Of a stretch of DNA of 64,000 bases, positions 11,780 through 24,431 are shown in pieces. Position numbers and translations under genes: made by a program. The DNA lies in contig CAIIXF020000004.1 in the NCBI GenBank assembly GCA_903813345.2, positions 7,087,525-7,151,524 of the forward strand, in the 5' to 3' direction. The notes under the pieces are model-generated. The model did no database searches and was not told where the DNA came from. It saw nothing but the letters and a program-made list of their open reading frames with translations. Source of the DNA: Owenia fusiformis. Lineage: Eukaryota > Annelida > Polychaeta > Sabellida > Oweniidae. Each line of letters begins with the position of its first letter. Position 1 is the first letter of the stretch.

Positions 11780-13284
11780 ACTGGCGGATCCGTAGCACAG
11801 GGGCTTGTCTCGAGGCGTCGGGCAAGCCCTCCGATGAATCTACTGCTTATAATAGTATTAAGGGTGGTCGGTTTTGATGCTACCTGAAATTTGTAGAAAA
11901 TGATTGTTAGATATATCAAGTAAAAATATATGGAATCCTTTCAATAATCGACATGCTGATTCAAACAACACTATAGAGTAAACTTACCTAAAATGGTAGC
12001 AATCCATCCACTAGTTGCTGAGATGTGTGAAGAACATGTAAGGAAGTGATTAAATTTAATTGAAAATGCAAAACACGACAATTTTCACCCTCAAATTGTT
12101 AGCTCCAGAGTCGATTTCTTCCTCAAGACACGTCCACTGTTAAAAATCGGTAGTCCCTAGAGTTCTTTGTTTACTTAGGTTCATTTCCGTATATTATTTT
12201 TAACGAAGGACAGCCTATAACGACTGCTATACGCAAAATAGATGCATGAAATTATGTTTCGAAACTGAAAATGTGTTCCATGCGCAGTTGCGTTCAATCC
12301 AGCAATTTGATTAGTTCATATTATATGAACGCATGCGCAATGACCACATATTTTTCTAGATAGATGTCACTTGCGTTCATTATTTCACACCAGTCCATTC
12401 CCATGATGCACCTAATATTGCGGGAATATTTTCCTTTAGTGATAAAACAAATTACTCTCATTTTCGAAATATGTTTTCCGTTCCTTGGCAATAATCTTTC
12501 ATTTGGTACCGATCCAACCGCCGAAAAGTAATTCGAATCCTTCTGAATTGTGGGAATGAAGTACTTTCATTTTTGCGCATGCGCTGCGCATGCGCATAGA
12601 ACACGGGAAAGTCGCCATTTTTCAACTTTCAGTTTCGAAACTTAATTTCATGCATCTTTTTGCGTATAGCAGTCGTTATAGGCTGTCCTTCGTTAAAAAT
12701 AACATACGGGAATGAACCTAAGGAAACAAAGAACTCTAGGAACTACCAATTTTTAACAGTGGACGTGTCTTGGGGAAGAAATCGACTCTGGAGGTAATAA
12801 TTTGGCTGCAAAAAAATTCGGTACTTGCAGTGTAATCACTTCTTAACAAATTATTCAGATTTCTCAGCAACAAGTGGATGGATTGCTACCATTTTAGGTA
12901 AGTTTACTCTTTAGTGTTGTTTGAATCAGCATGTCGATTATTGAAAGGATTCCATATATTTTTACTTGATATATCTAACAATCATTTTCTACAAATTTCA
13001 GGTAGCATCAAAACCGACCACCCTTAATACTATTATAAGCAGTAGATTCATCGGAGGGCTTGCCCGACGCCTCGAGACAAGCCCCTGTGATCCGTAGGAG
13101 GAAAAAAAATGTTGAGCTCCAATAAGTGGGGCTTTTGGGGCATAACTGGGCCTTATTTTAATTTAAGACCAAATAATCAAGAAATCATGCCTTAAATTTT
13201 CAAAATTTGGGCCCTCTCTTTGGTTTAAGAGGCTCAAAATTTTATTTTCAGACCCCACTTGCTACTTTTCAGATCCGCCCCTGC
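11780..13284. mobile_element. MITE family B copy split by the foldback element
   Basis: The left end ACTGGCGGATCCG (11780) lies just before the foldback transposon. The rest of the MITE (TTTTGGGGCATAACTGGGCC ... CAGATCCGCCCCTGC) resumes just after it and ends near 13284. Removing the foldback and one ATCCGTAG copy restores a continuous family B element of about 200 bp. Confidence 0.85.
11796..13089. mobile_element. Foldback DNA transposon with long inverted repeats, 8-bp TSD
   Basis: Starts CACAGGGGCTTGTCTCGAGG and ends with its inverse, CCTCGAGACAAGCCCCTGTG. The arms stay complementary for about 470-480 bp each (roughly 11796-12275 and 12615-13089), separated by about 340 bp containing GCATGCGC palindromes. 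The exact 8-bp sequence ATCCGTAG lies on both sides (11788-11795 and 13090-13097), the expected target duplication of hAT-like or P-like transposases. No transposase open frame is present, so it is non-autonomous. It is inserted into a MITE family B copy. Confidence 0.93.
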
Positions 13285-13289
13285 ATACA

Positions 13290-14920
13290 TAATACTGCAT
13301 GTATAATAACTTCTGTTCTGATACCTTGTGTTGTTTTTACCTTCTGTTCCCCATCTGGTCTTGCCAAACATATCAAACAGACACATTCTACTACCAACAT
13401 TGTAAGTTAAACAAAAACTCACAAACCACATAACACTAACCACAAATAACATCCCTTCTGTCCAACCATTAAACAATATGGGCAGCCTTGGCTAACCAAT
13501 ATTCATTACGTACACACCAAGTTTTGTAGAGTAAAACATGTTTATCCAGACACCTTTCAAATCCAAACACCTCTCAATAAACACTCTCTTTCTCTGTCCC
13601 AATTTTTTCTGTCTTGAAATGTGCCCCCCCCCTTGGAGATGCCCCCCCCCCCCCCGTCCCTTGGGGACTTGATCATACTCATGAGTTCAAAGGTCACATG
13701 ACCCTGTTGACCTCTGGGTAAAATTCTCCTGTGTTAACTTTCCCAGGAAACAAGACAGAAGTGTTTATAGATGCAGCTATAAATCATGTTCTGTCTCTGG
13801 TTGATAGCCTGGAACATGTAGACAACTCTCTCACCCATAAACATCCCACATCATCAGAATAAACCCAAAGCCAGGAAAAATCATTCTTGTTTATGAGAGG
13901 TCACAAAGTGTGTGCATTTTTGACTAGCCCTGGAAATCATTGTTGTTTACTTTTTAAACTTCCCAAATAGAAATAGCAAAAAAAATTATACACTGAATGT
14001 AGAAATCTTTTATATCCATGGCTATCTCATTATTTAGGATTTACTATTGGACGTTCTATTCAATCTATTGGATGGATAAATATGGTACTGGAATAACATT
14101 TTGCTTGTATGCCTTTTAGTTCAGCATTTTCCATTTTTTGTTAGTATGGACCATGGTTTTTAAAAAGAAACGAGATTGGTCAAATTTTTACTAATAAAGC
14201 CTAGTGACCTGTGACAAAACTTTCTTTAAAATTGACAGGACCAACTTAAAAATCCTTCTTGTCATATTTCAAGCACACCCTCCCAGCCAAAATAGAATCC
14301 CATTGAAGCCGAAACCTTTTAAATCTTGATGGACCTCATTTAAAGCATCGTCATGATCTATCAAAATATTTCATATATCTGAAGGAATATATTGGTTTAA
14401 CAGTATGCATTTTAAGAGGACTTTACAAAATTCAAATGCATTTCAAGGATTCCATGAGTACATGTAAACCCAGCAAGTGCAACTTCATAAGTAATAAATT
14501 GCAAAAGTAATTGCATTAAATATTTCTCTATGGCTTCTGAAGTCCCAGATTAAATGTCATAATTCTAGACTATTGTTATAAGCCTAATAATTCTAGACTA
14601 GTCAAACATAAGCCAAGAAACTCTGCCAATAGTTAGGTCATAACTCCATCAAAGATACCATAATTTATACAATCTGTGCCAAATAAAACCATAACACAAT
14701 CACATTAAGAAAACAAAAATGAAACAAAATCCTAATAAATCTTGATTTCTTTGTAATTCTTGCCTCATACCGACCAGGAGTCTTAACTCTTATATTCATG
14801 AGTTTAATGGTTAGATGTTATTCCTGCAAATTACAGATATATGCTAGTATTGTTCACTGATCTACATAAAAGGGGGGGGGGTGAAGGGGCAATTATTATG
14901 GGATGAGGCTAAAAGAACAC
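13290..14920. other. No gene recognised
   Basis: AT-rich sequence with C-runs at 13625-13656 (two GCCCCCCCCCC-like stretches). No exon or element boundary could be supported. Confidence 0.4.
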
Positions 14921-14924
14921 CTCT

Positions 14925-15560
14925 ACATAATGAACACTGAACACCTCTGCCTGGGGAACACCTCTTATAAGCACACATAACACTAACATCTGTATAAGAT
15001 ACAGGCCTGTCAACTTGGGAACACCTAACATGAGTGACTTGGAAATGTTGAACACCTCCCCTCAAAATGTGGACACCTTGGTCCAAATCTGAACACCTTG
15101 ATCCAAATTTTGAACACCTTGGTTTAAATTTCATTACATCTTGCCAAATGTTGAACACCTCAAATTTTTCGCGATCGCTACGCTCGCGTTTAAAACATCC
15201 ATCAACGGGGGGGGGGGGGGGGGGGGGGGGGGGGAGGGACGAAAAATTTCGAACAGAATGCGTGACATATACGTAATTTGCGTGAAAAGTCCGAACGAAA
15301 TGCGTACATTTTTTTCCGGCGTTCGTATTTTTGCTGTGTAGACGATCTTTTTAGAAATTTTTCTACTGAAATATTTTTGCTTGACAATTACCAGGTAAAA
15401 TGCGTATTTGCGTGACATTTTCTGTCACGCAAAAATAACTGGCGTGACTTCAAATTCTTCAGCAAATGCGTGACAAATACGCAAATTGTGGGACAGTTGA
15501 CAGGCCTGAAGATAACATCTCTGTAGTGAACACCTACCTACAGTGAACACATTTTGTGGC
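14925..15560. repeat. Degenerate GAACACCTC repeat region with embedded TIR element
   Basis: GAACACCTC/TGAACACC words recur irregularly through 14925-15165 and 15525-15555. Inside, CAGGCCTGTCAACT (15002) and AGTTGACAGGCCTG (ends 15508) form inverted termini of a roughly 507-bp insertion. Its interior has unusual sequence: TTCGCGATCGCTACGCTCGCG, a G-run of about 24 at 15208-15232, and many AATGCGT words. No clear target duplication. Confidence 0.6.
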
Positions 15561-15629
15561 TCCATAGGTGTGCACTATACACAGGTTTTACTGTATTGTG
15601 AGAGAGGATAGGGTCAAATCCAGCCAACC

Positions 15630-16425
15630 CTACTATCACACCAAACTAGATCTCACTACATTCTCGAAAACGGGCTTCAACTGTGTACGAACGGACTGGA
15701 CCTACTAAGAACCGTTTGGGATCTATTTACAAACTTCATCGAACGTACTCGAATGGGTAGGTCCTCCAGAACTTAGAACATGCTCAAAATGTTATCGTGG
15801 TCAATACGTTCTACAATTAGAACGAATGACAACATACTAACGACGAGCTGGACGTACTACGAACGGAACCGTCGTACTTCAATCCTACTAGGGACGTTTT
15901 AACAACGAGTTGAACTGTCTGAGGACGTGTTGAGAACGAGGTAGAACTAATTGCAAACGGGTTTAAACTGATTAAGAACGTATTTAACACTGCTTATGAA
16001 CGAGTTAGCAAAAATATAGCTATCACACCAAATAAGTTGCCACTGCGTTCTTCAAAACTGGTTTTAAACTGTGTGCGAACGGAATGAACGTAGCTGCAAC
16101 TTTCTAAGGTATATTTACGAACTTTATGAACGTTCTCAGACGGGAATGTGATTTTAGAATTTTGAATCGATTCAAATTTCGATGGCGACCATACAGTTCT
16201 GTAATCAGGTCATGTTGACCTTCTAGACTAAGGGACGCGTTCTACGACGTTGCACACCGACATGGTGAGACCTGAACGAACTGCGAACGAGATGGACGTA
16301 TTGAAGACTGTTTAAGAACGAAGAAGCTAATTATTTCCCGACCACAGCCAGATTGAGACCGTTTTACGAAGTTTTCGTAGGACTGGCAAGAACGGGTAAG
16401 AACTAGTTTGATAGGGGAGTTAGGC
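15630..16425. repeat. Diverged tandem duplication of GAACG-rich sequence
   Basis: Two units of roughly 380 bp, starting near CTATCACACCAAACTAG (about 15640) and CTATCACACCAAATAAG (about 16020), align along much of their length but are quite diverged. Both are saturated with GAACG/CGAAC words spaced about 15-25 bp and are richer in CpG than the surroundings. No long open frame runs through them. Confidence 0.6.
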
Positions 16426-17099
16426 ATCTAAGATCTGGATAGGGGGATAGGTCAAATCTGGGCAAATATGGCATGGAGTATTGGCCAAGTAAGTCTAAGG
16501 TCAGGGTCAGCCTCTTAGGTAAGGGGTTGAACATTGAGAGTTCCACATAATCTACTATCTCTCAAATGAGTCAGATAAGGAGAGACTGATAAATCAGATT
16601 CTTTTTGGAGTTTGGGGCAGGACTGCTTGGCATGGCAACCAACAGGGCAGGTAAAGATGTGTCCGAATCACCCAAGTTCATGTTAACAAGTTATTTGTGT
16701 GGTTTTTTAAGATAGAACACCATCCAATAACATGACTTTATGATTGTATTACAAATGTCAGCACTTGAAAATGTCTCAATATGTTGTTATAAATACTTGA
16801 GATTTATGTGGAGAAGTAACTAAATACCTAAATATAGTTTACATGGTCCCTACCCCCTCCAATGTTGTCAACCTACCAACATTCAACAATAAAAAGTTGG
16901 ATGGCACATGTCTTGGCAAGTTTTTGACATCCGAATGTAAAAATGTCGTCTAATTCTTCTATCTTTTGGATTATATAAATATGCTCTTTGGAAGTTTAAA
17001 ATAACAAAAATCTTTCTTTGTAGATTCAGTTTTTGAGACAAAGTATTGGTTACCAAAGAAAAGTATCTCTAGATTCCCTAAAATGTCACACTTAAAAAT

Positions 17100-17445
17100 G
17101 AGAACATCTCCATGTGAATATATATCAAAATGAGAACACATAAAACGTGAAAATATTAATATCATGAAGCTCTCAAAATGAAAACACTTCTAAAACACCA
17201 AAAATAATGCTTAATAGCCAAACACATCAAAATGAGAAGACCACCAAATTGAATCACCTCAGAATAAGAACACCTTTAAAACTAAACACCTAAATACAGA
17301 ATTAGAATACCTTTATATCTAAACACTTAGAATAAGAACACCATAAAATCTAAATACCACAAAATGAGAATACCACAAAATCTAAATAATACCTAAAAAA
17401 TTAGATTACCACCATTTAGCTAAATACTAAAAATATGAACACTGG
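17100..17445. repeat. Degenerate AAAATGAGAACACC repeat
   Basis: Short words such as AATAAGAACACC, AAACACCTAAA and CAAAATGAGAA recur every 15-25 bp with much variation, a low-complexity tandem array. It resembles the GAACACC region at 14925-15560. Confidence 0.6.
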
Positions 17446-18136
17446 GTGTGTTTTACAACTCAAACAGTACAGTTACTTTTAGTGCACAGCAAGGGAGGCT
17501 AATCTCCAGTTACAAGTGCTTAAGAGCATTATTGCAATCTTAGGCAATAAAAATTCCTTTTACTTTTCCATGATAAAAGAAGATACTGCCTAACATTACT
17601 AGCTGAGTTCAGCCAAGAGTTAAATTGGAAAATAGGTTTATATTGCCCTAAAGTTAAGTTCACATCCACAAATTCGGTCAAACCCAACTGATATTTCATT
17701 TCAATCACTGTCTCAATTAACATATGAAATATTCTTTGTTGTGTTTTTTTATGTTATGTTTTTAAGCTGTAAGAATTAAGGTGGAAAAAACATTTTATTG
17801 AAGTACATTTTAGAGTAGGCCAGCATTGCCTCTAGAAATCACTTATCAAGTTTAACACTCTGATTTATTTCCTCTCTTATTGTATGAGACTTCTCCAGTA
17901 ACATTGAACTGGGGAGTAGAAATTCAAATCTAAACATGTATGTATCAACCCATCCCATATTTTGATTTTGTTTCTTTAAAAGTAAGCTTCATCTACACCT
18001 ATTTACTGTGACTTGAAGCTTAAGGCAAATCATATCAAACAAATTTACTTTAAACTTCACTATCTTGTGATCTCCCATTCATATTTGTTGTAAAACCTTT
18101 GTTAAAAGTGGAATCCCATTGGTACCTCAAAAAAGT

Positions 18137-20401
18137 CAGGGCTCTTGCCAGGCTTTTAGACTGTGGCACAGCACCACAGCCTATTTAGTTCTCACCACAC
18201 CCTATTGGCAAATCATGATTGTTTCCACAGTCTAAACTTGACTGAATATACAATAATAGCATGTAAAAATGATAAAATATATAAATATGATTTATCACGA
18301 TTGAATGGCTATCCATGTTTAAACGTAAACCATGATACCATGGTATACCATGGTTTACCATGGTCTATCATGATCGGCAATGAAATTACCATAAACTCTG
18401 ACCATGGTGGCAATGATGTTTTTTTGGTCAATTTTTGACCATGGTATATCATGTTATACCATGTTTCATGGTATTTCATGTCCAAAGTTTGCCATCAAAT
18501 ACCATGGTATTTCATTGCCATGTTCCTGACCATCATTTACCATGGTATTACCATGGTATATCATGGTTGATTGCATTTCATTGCATTTCATTGTAAGATG
18601 TGACAATCAAATACCATGGTATTTCAATGCCATGTTCCTGACCATAATTTACCATGGTATATCATGGTTGATGGCATTTCATTATAAGATGTGACAATCA
18701 AATACCATGGTCATACCATGGTATTTCATTGCCATGTTCCTGACCATCATTTACCATGGTATTACCATTGTATATCATGGTTGATGGTATTTCATTGTAC
18801 AATTTGACAATCAAATGTCATGGTCATACCATGATATTTTATTGTTATGTACCTGACCATCATTTACCATGGTATTACTATTGTATATCATGGTTGATGA
18901 CATTTCATGGCATTTCATTGTACCGTGTGACAACCAATTACAATGGTCATACCATGTCATTTCATTACCCAAATCATAACTCTCATTTATCATGGTTTTA
19001 TCATTGCATTTCATGGTTGGTGGTATTTCATGGCATTTTATTGTCAAACCTGACCATCAAATACTATGGTCACACCATGGTATTTCATTGTCATAATCAT
19101 AACTATCATTTATCATGGCATATCATTGCATTTGGTGGTTGATTGTATTTCATAGCATTTCATTGTCAAACCTGACCATCAAATACCATGGTTATACCAT
19201 GGTATTTTATTGCTAAAAAGAACTCTACAAGAGTCTCAAGTCTAAAATTGGTCAGAGTTGAAATGGATCATGAAATGCAATCAAATACCACGTTTAACCA
19301 TGAAATGCAATGAAATACAATGACTGATCATGATATGCAATGATCTTTCTTGCAATGCAGTGAAATACAATGAAAGGCCATGTTCAAAAAGTATTTTTTA
19401 CATGAAATATCTTTATTAATAAATGTTGATTAGATAACCAAATTATTATAATTAGTGATTTTGATATTCATCAAAATCACAACTTTATATACTTTTGTTC
19501 CTTTATTTAATAAATTAATTTCTATTATGAATAATTAAGTAAATAACCCTAGAAACAATTTTTTTTTGTTAAACAAATATGCTTTACTTTTTTTTGACTG
19601 TTGTCGGTTAAATAGGAGATCAACTTAGTATTTTGTAAGTCAAACCTCCAGTCTTCGATTAAACATGACCGTACTCCATTGCATTTGATGGTTTTCAACC
19701 ATGAAATATTGCAAAATAGCAGTATTTTTAAATGCAAAATTTTAAGTATAGTTTCCACAGTATACCATAGGAGATCGTGATAATTAATTGGCTCCATTGC
19801 ATATCATGGTTAAATGTCTAGACCATGATATCACTGCATTTGATGGTATTTTACCATGAAATACTGTGAAACGGTGGTATTTTTTAGATACAAAATTACA
19901 TGTTAATTGACCATGGTATACCATGGTATATCATGATCGTTAAATGGCACCATTGCATTTCATGGCAGGAGCGTTTTTTTAACATGGAGTTTCCCATTGA
20001 AAAAATACTGCCGTTTCACAGTATTTCATGGTCAGAAACCATCAAATGCAACGATATCATGGTCAAGAAACCATCAAATGCAATGATATCATGGCCGAGA
20101 ACTTGACCATGATATCATTGCATTTGATGGTTTCTGACCATGAAATACTGCGAAACGGCAGTATTTTTTCAATGGAAAACTCCATGTTAAAAACGCACTG
20201 TTAACAATGAAATGCAATGGTGCCATTTAACGTTCATGATCGGCCATGGTATTACCATGGTATTTCATTGCATTTCATGGCCATATACCATGGTATATCA
20301 TGGTCATACCATGGTATACCATGGTATGGCCATGGTCCATTTCAACATGGTTGCTGAAGATGTCTGCACCACACCCTAAATATTTCCTGGTGAGAGCCCT
20401 G
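18137..20401. mobile_element. 2.3-kb TIR element filled with CATGG-rich satellite
   Basis: The ends CAGGGCTCTTGCCAGG (18137) and CCTGGTGAGAGCCCTG (ends 20401) are inverted repeats; the left flank AGT and right flank ACT extend the symmetry. Next to both ends is GCACAGCACCACAGCC/GCACCACACCC text. The interior is almost wholly made of ATACCATGGTAT, TTTCATTGCATT and GACCATCATTTACC words, partly as irregular units of about 90-125 bp (18600-19200) and partly as a hairpin at 19930-20240. No transposase frame and no clear target duplication. Confidence 0.7.
19930..20240. repeat. About 310-bp imperfect palindrome
   Basis: TCGTTAAATGGCACCATTGC (from 19937) pairs with GCAATGGTGCCATTTAACG (ends 20232). 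The arms continue through AACATGGAGTTT/AAACTCCATGTT and ACTGCCGTTTCACAG/CTGCGAAACGGCAGT to a centre near 20090. The transcript would fold into one long hairpin. It lies inside the 18137-20401 element. Confidence 0.85.
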
Positions 20402-20404
20402 ACT

Positions 20405-21350
20405 GCTAAAAGTGTTACTGTTATACTTCAGGAAGTGTTCTACTTTCAAAGGTTGATTGGTAACAGGACATTCAAAGTGTTCAACTATGGAGGTGTCACT
20501 TAAGCTCTTTTAGCCATATTGTATATGGGGTAATAAGGATAATAAAGGTAATAAGGGTAATAGGAGTAATATGGTCCTTTTGGGCTGTTCAAATACAACA
20601 TTTGTACCAGCCAAACAGCATGGTGCAAAGATACACAAAATTAAAATAACTCAAGTTTATACTGTTCTCTTACATTCAAAGTACAAGTGAATCTCTCATA
20701 CAAATGTCAAAGAAAGAAACTGACATTTCTATGGTTCAAGTAATCAAATCAATCATAAAATAGAATCTGAGTAATAATGCTGTTATTGTTCTTAGTCAAG
20801 TGAAAACTCTTTCATGAGAAGATGTAGTAAACAAGACATTAACATGCAAAATGTCACCACCTGCCATTTGTTACTAATGCTGAACGCTGAACTCTGAATG
20901 CCAACCATCAAACATTGTCAACAAAAAAGTTGTGGTAGCATAATAAAGGAATTATAAAAGTGTTATTTTCTCGTTAGTTGAAAATCAATAAATCTGTAAA
21001 CAATTTTGTGAGAAATATGGATCTTTCAAATATGAAATTAATTTCTTTTTCTAGATCCTTAGCCAGGTATAATTTTCTAGATAGTATGGACTATGTCTAG
21101 TCAGGTCCAAAAACATTATTTACATATTATGTGCCATTTTGACTTTTCAAGCAGTAATCTGAAACTTCGGAAGCTTTGTTCATATTTTCTGAAGTGTTAA
21201 ACGGCTTAAGATCAATCTACCTGAGAATATAAAGTACATTACCCTTTACAAAAAAATGATTTCAATTGTACTCTTTCAATGAGAGATTAAATTAGGAAGT
21301 GTTCAGATATACAGATTTCACCTACATTTAGTCTACATATGAAATCAGCA
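20405..21350. other. No gene recognised
   Basis: AT-rich sequence. The text CATGCAAAATGTCACCACCTG (20853-20873) also occurs, slightly changed, at about 30970-30991, so part of this stretch is a dispersed repeat. Confidence 0.4.
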
Positions 21351-21352
21351 TA

Positions 21353-22132
21353 CCGTATTCTCTGTAATTACCGCCCACTCTCTAATAAACGCCCACCCCG
21401 CTTCACAAAGTTCAAGAAACATCGAGGAATCAACAAGAATTGAAGAATATATCAGGAAAAAAATATTTCTCAAAATCCAGGAGCGGGCGATAATAGAGTA
21501 CTTACCCTAAAACTGCTGTAAACACGACGCGTTTTGTAATTCTATGCATCCTCTCGATACATATCTATCGATGGGTGCTTCCCACACCATACCATGCTAA
21601 TATTGTCTCCAAATAGTCCATAATGAATGAAGGAATTGCTCTTTATCGGCATTCAGAAATTTCAAAAGCTACTGCGCAGATGTTCTGCGCATGTCAAGGT
21701 CATGAACTTTCTGGTTTCTTTTTAATGTTTCTCGACTTTTACACGACTTTTGCACGAATAATGATGATCTCTCATCAAATTAGAAATAATGTATAACTTT
21801 AGATCGATATCCAGCAGTCTCTAGTGGAAATATTGAAGGTAATCGGCGATAATGACAAAGTGGGCGTGCCGGAAATAAATTAGACATAGACGGGTCTTCA
21901 ACCACTGTCAATATTGTCTAAGCGATCTTTACCGTATTCTCTCCAATAACAGCACTTGTCATATTATTATAAAAATATGTTGAAGAAAATGCATTCTTGT
22001 CAAGAAAAATTGCCATACATGAAATTCCTCGGGATTTCTGATTTCTTTCATACATGGGCGCTTATTAGAATGGTCTAAATAATGTATTTTCAATTTTCTA
22101 AACGCCCTGGGCGCTAATTACAGAGAATACGG
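21353..22132. mobile_element. TIR element with TA flanks
   Basis: CCGTATTCTCTGTAATTACC (21353) and its inverse GCTAATTACAGAGAATACGG (ends 22132) form terminal repeats of about 25 bp flanked by TA on both sides, as for Tc1/mariner-type insertions. A further CCGTATTCTCTCCAATAACA at about 21933 suggests a nested or duplicated end. No transposase frame in about 780 bp. Confidence 0.8.
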
Positions 22133-22599
22133 TATACTAAATCAGGAAAACACGACAAGTTAAAGTATATTTTCTGTAGTAGCTGATGTTAATTTCTAAT
22201 TCAAACCTCCATGAAAGCCCATCAAAGTTACTATTGAGATTGTTAAGATCAGCTATAGTCAGATATGTATGTAGATAAATAGCAGATATCCATTGGAAAT
22301 TATACAAATCCCCAGAATAGTCAGAGGGAGGTATAGCTAATTTAAGATAATTAAGGGTAAAATACAAGAATCTGCCTGGGGTGTGCACAAACAACACTTC
22401 ACTTTGTATATTCTTATATATATATATCTTTTATTGACTCTTTAGATGTCATATCAATGACATATTAGTCACTAAGGTAGAGCAGTTCTTCCCATTGTCG
22501 AGTTGAAGAACTGGTATCTTTATCCTGGCTAGAACCATAGACAATTCTAGCCAGCGCCAGCCTTTTATCGAGTTAGCAGCACTCTAGTAATCGCCGGTA

Positions 22600-22744
22600 C
22601 AGGTCAGCAGTCATAGGTCAAAGACAAATCACAAGAAGTGCTGTGACCTGGGTTTGAACCCAAGACCTCTACTTTTTCAGCCTGAAGCCAGACTTCCTGC
22701 TTTTCAGACCAATGCCTTAACCACTAGGCCAACCCGGCGACCCG
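22600..22744 (-). mobile_element. tRNA-derived SINE
   Basis: On the minus strand the head reads GGGTTGGCCTAGTGGTTAAG. A-box TGGCCTAGTGG (22721-22731) and B-box GGTTCAAACCC (22650-22660) match the RNA polymerase III internal promoter of tRNA genes. The arms do not fold into a complete cloverleaf with an acceptor stem, so this is a SINE head rather than a functional tRNA. Confidence 0.8.
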
Positions 22745-23236
22745 CCTGTCTGGCTCTTGTCTACTTTGTGAATTTGTTTTGTGTTAGCGAAGAAGATGGG
22801 GGAGGGGGGGGGGGGTGCACAGCAGTGTAGGTCCTAAGGGCTGGTCCGCTGGTCAATATTAGGTTACTTTTGAAATGGACCAGTCTTACAAGTGTGACTA
22901 ACTTCCTTTCAAAATAACATGCTTCAGGGGTATGGTGTACAGTAAAGGCATTAAGGAAGGCAGATTAGAAATAATGAACAGTGATCTCAAAGTATTTTAG
23001 TATTGGTTCAAGACTTTGTGCATCAGTGTATGTCACAGGATTTGAAACCTGCTGGTCAAAATGGCAATCAGACCAGTTGCAATCTAGTGAAAAAATCAAC
23101 TGGTCCATTTCAAAAGTAACCTAATATTGACCAGCGGACCAGCCCTTAGGACCTACACTGCTGTGCACCCCCCCCCCTCCCCCATCTTCTTCGCTAACAC
23201 AAAACAAATTCACAAAGTAGACAAGAGCCAGACAGG
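22745..23236. mobile_element. Foldback element with about 147-bp arms
   Basis: CCTGTCTGGCTCTTGTCTAC (22745) is inverted at 23217-23236. The arms stay complementary through GCTGGTCCGCTGGTCAATAT and end near 22891 and 23090, leaving a spacer of about 200 bp. Each arm has a G- or C-run (22800-22815; 23168-23184). It starts exactly where the SINE head ends. No open frame. Confidence 0.88.
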
Positions 23237-23389
23237 CTATTGAAGCAAGACTAAGTTTTTTCTCCCCAAGCAGGATAAGCAATCTTGATTTTACTGACTA
23301 TCTCAATATCTTATATTTTAGTGGTGTGCAATGTTTTTTCAACAGGGTGATATGTGAATTTCAAGTTTCAAGAGGGTACAACACTCAGG

Positions 23390-23545
23390 CACTGGCGGAT
23401 CTGGGGGGGGGGCAGAATTAAGGCTTTATTTTTTTCATTTCAGGCCAAATTTTGAAGAAAATGGGCCTCAAAATTTCAAAAATTTTTTCTCTGACCTGAA
23501 ATTTGCCCCCCCCCCCCCCCTTGTTGGTTCCCAGATCCGCCCCTG
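23390..23545. mobile_element. MITE family B copy
   Basis: CACTGGCGGATCTGGGGG at the left and CCCAGATCCGCCCCTG at the right are inverted; CTCAGG lies on both sides (23384-23389 and 23546-23551). The interior carries the family's GGCTTTATTTTT/CAGGCCAAATTTT text. Confidence 0.8.
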
Positions 23546-23633
23546 CTCAGGTACTCGAATACTGGAGAGTTCAATCAGATCCTTGGTTCTCACACAGGAT
23601 TCCCACAAATCCATCTGCCTCCCATATTTCTTC

Positions 23634-23732
23634 ATCACCAAGACAACTTTGGATTGTTTCACCTTATCACCAAGACAACTTTGGATTGTTTCACCTTATC
23701 ACCAAGACAACTTTGGATTGTTTCACCTTAAC
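23634..23732. repeat. 32-bp tandem repeat, three copies
   Basis: The unit containing CACCAAGACAACTTTGGATT followed by GTTTCACCTTAT is present three times, almost without change. No function is apparent. Confidence 0.95.
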
Positions 23733-24431
23733 TTTCACAAGTGAAGTGGATGTTTCAGTCAAGCTCAAGACTTTAGATAACAGAAAATCTCAAAAACAAC
23801 TTCATTGAGGCTCTGTAAATCTTTAAGATTTGTGTTCCACGATATACAATTAAGATCTTCTGAATATAGATATCTTACTTTAATGTTATCTCTCTAATTA
23901 ATGAGGCTGTGATAACCCCAGCTTAGCTCTAGTCTAGTTTATTTGAACCTTATTTCTAACTTGATATTATCTGCAAATTATCAAATTCTCAATTATTCAT
24001 TGACTTATGACTTTGAAACTAAACACTTTCTGGATTACTTCTTAGAACATCTGGCCAATTAAAGCTACCCCCCCCCCCTCTACAGGAGCATATCCTGGAG
24101 AGGGTCACAGAACAGTAGTTTTCCTGCTTCCTGATTTCTAAAGGGATAATGAGATATCTAGATACTCTTTACTAAGAACATATGCTAGTGCAATTTGAGA
24201 GATTAGGTGGAAAATTATGATTCTCAGAAGAATGGTTACTTAGTTCAGATTCACTTCTAAAATCTTCATAACTTCATTCCTGCAACTATGTAGTTTATAC
24301 TGAATTTTATACAAATATATGGCTTATATTGTAGTTTGGTCAGTACCCAATTGTAAGGAATGGGATAAACCAAAACAAAAATTTTCTATTAACTATTGTT
24401 ACTGAGACATCATCCCTATAAAAATGCTTAC

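Noticed and set aside
18163-20503. Open frames over the CATGG region (for example 18756-19142)
   Set aside because: Repeated satellite words produce His/Tyr/Trp-rich text without conserved domains or splice support.
23468-23662. Possible exon with DLWESCVRTKDL, reminiscent of a claudin first loop
   Set aside because: It runs from a 32-bp tandem repeat directly into a MITE, has no convincing splice sites and does not match the missing LHFPL part.
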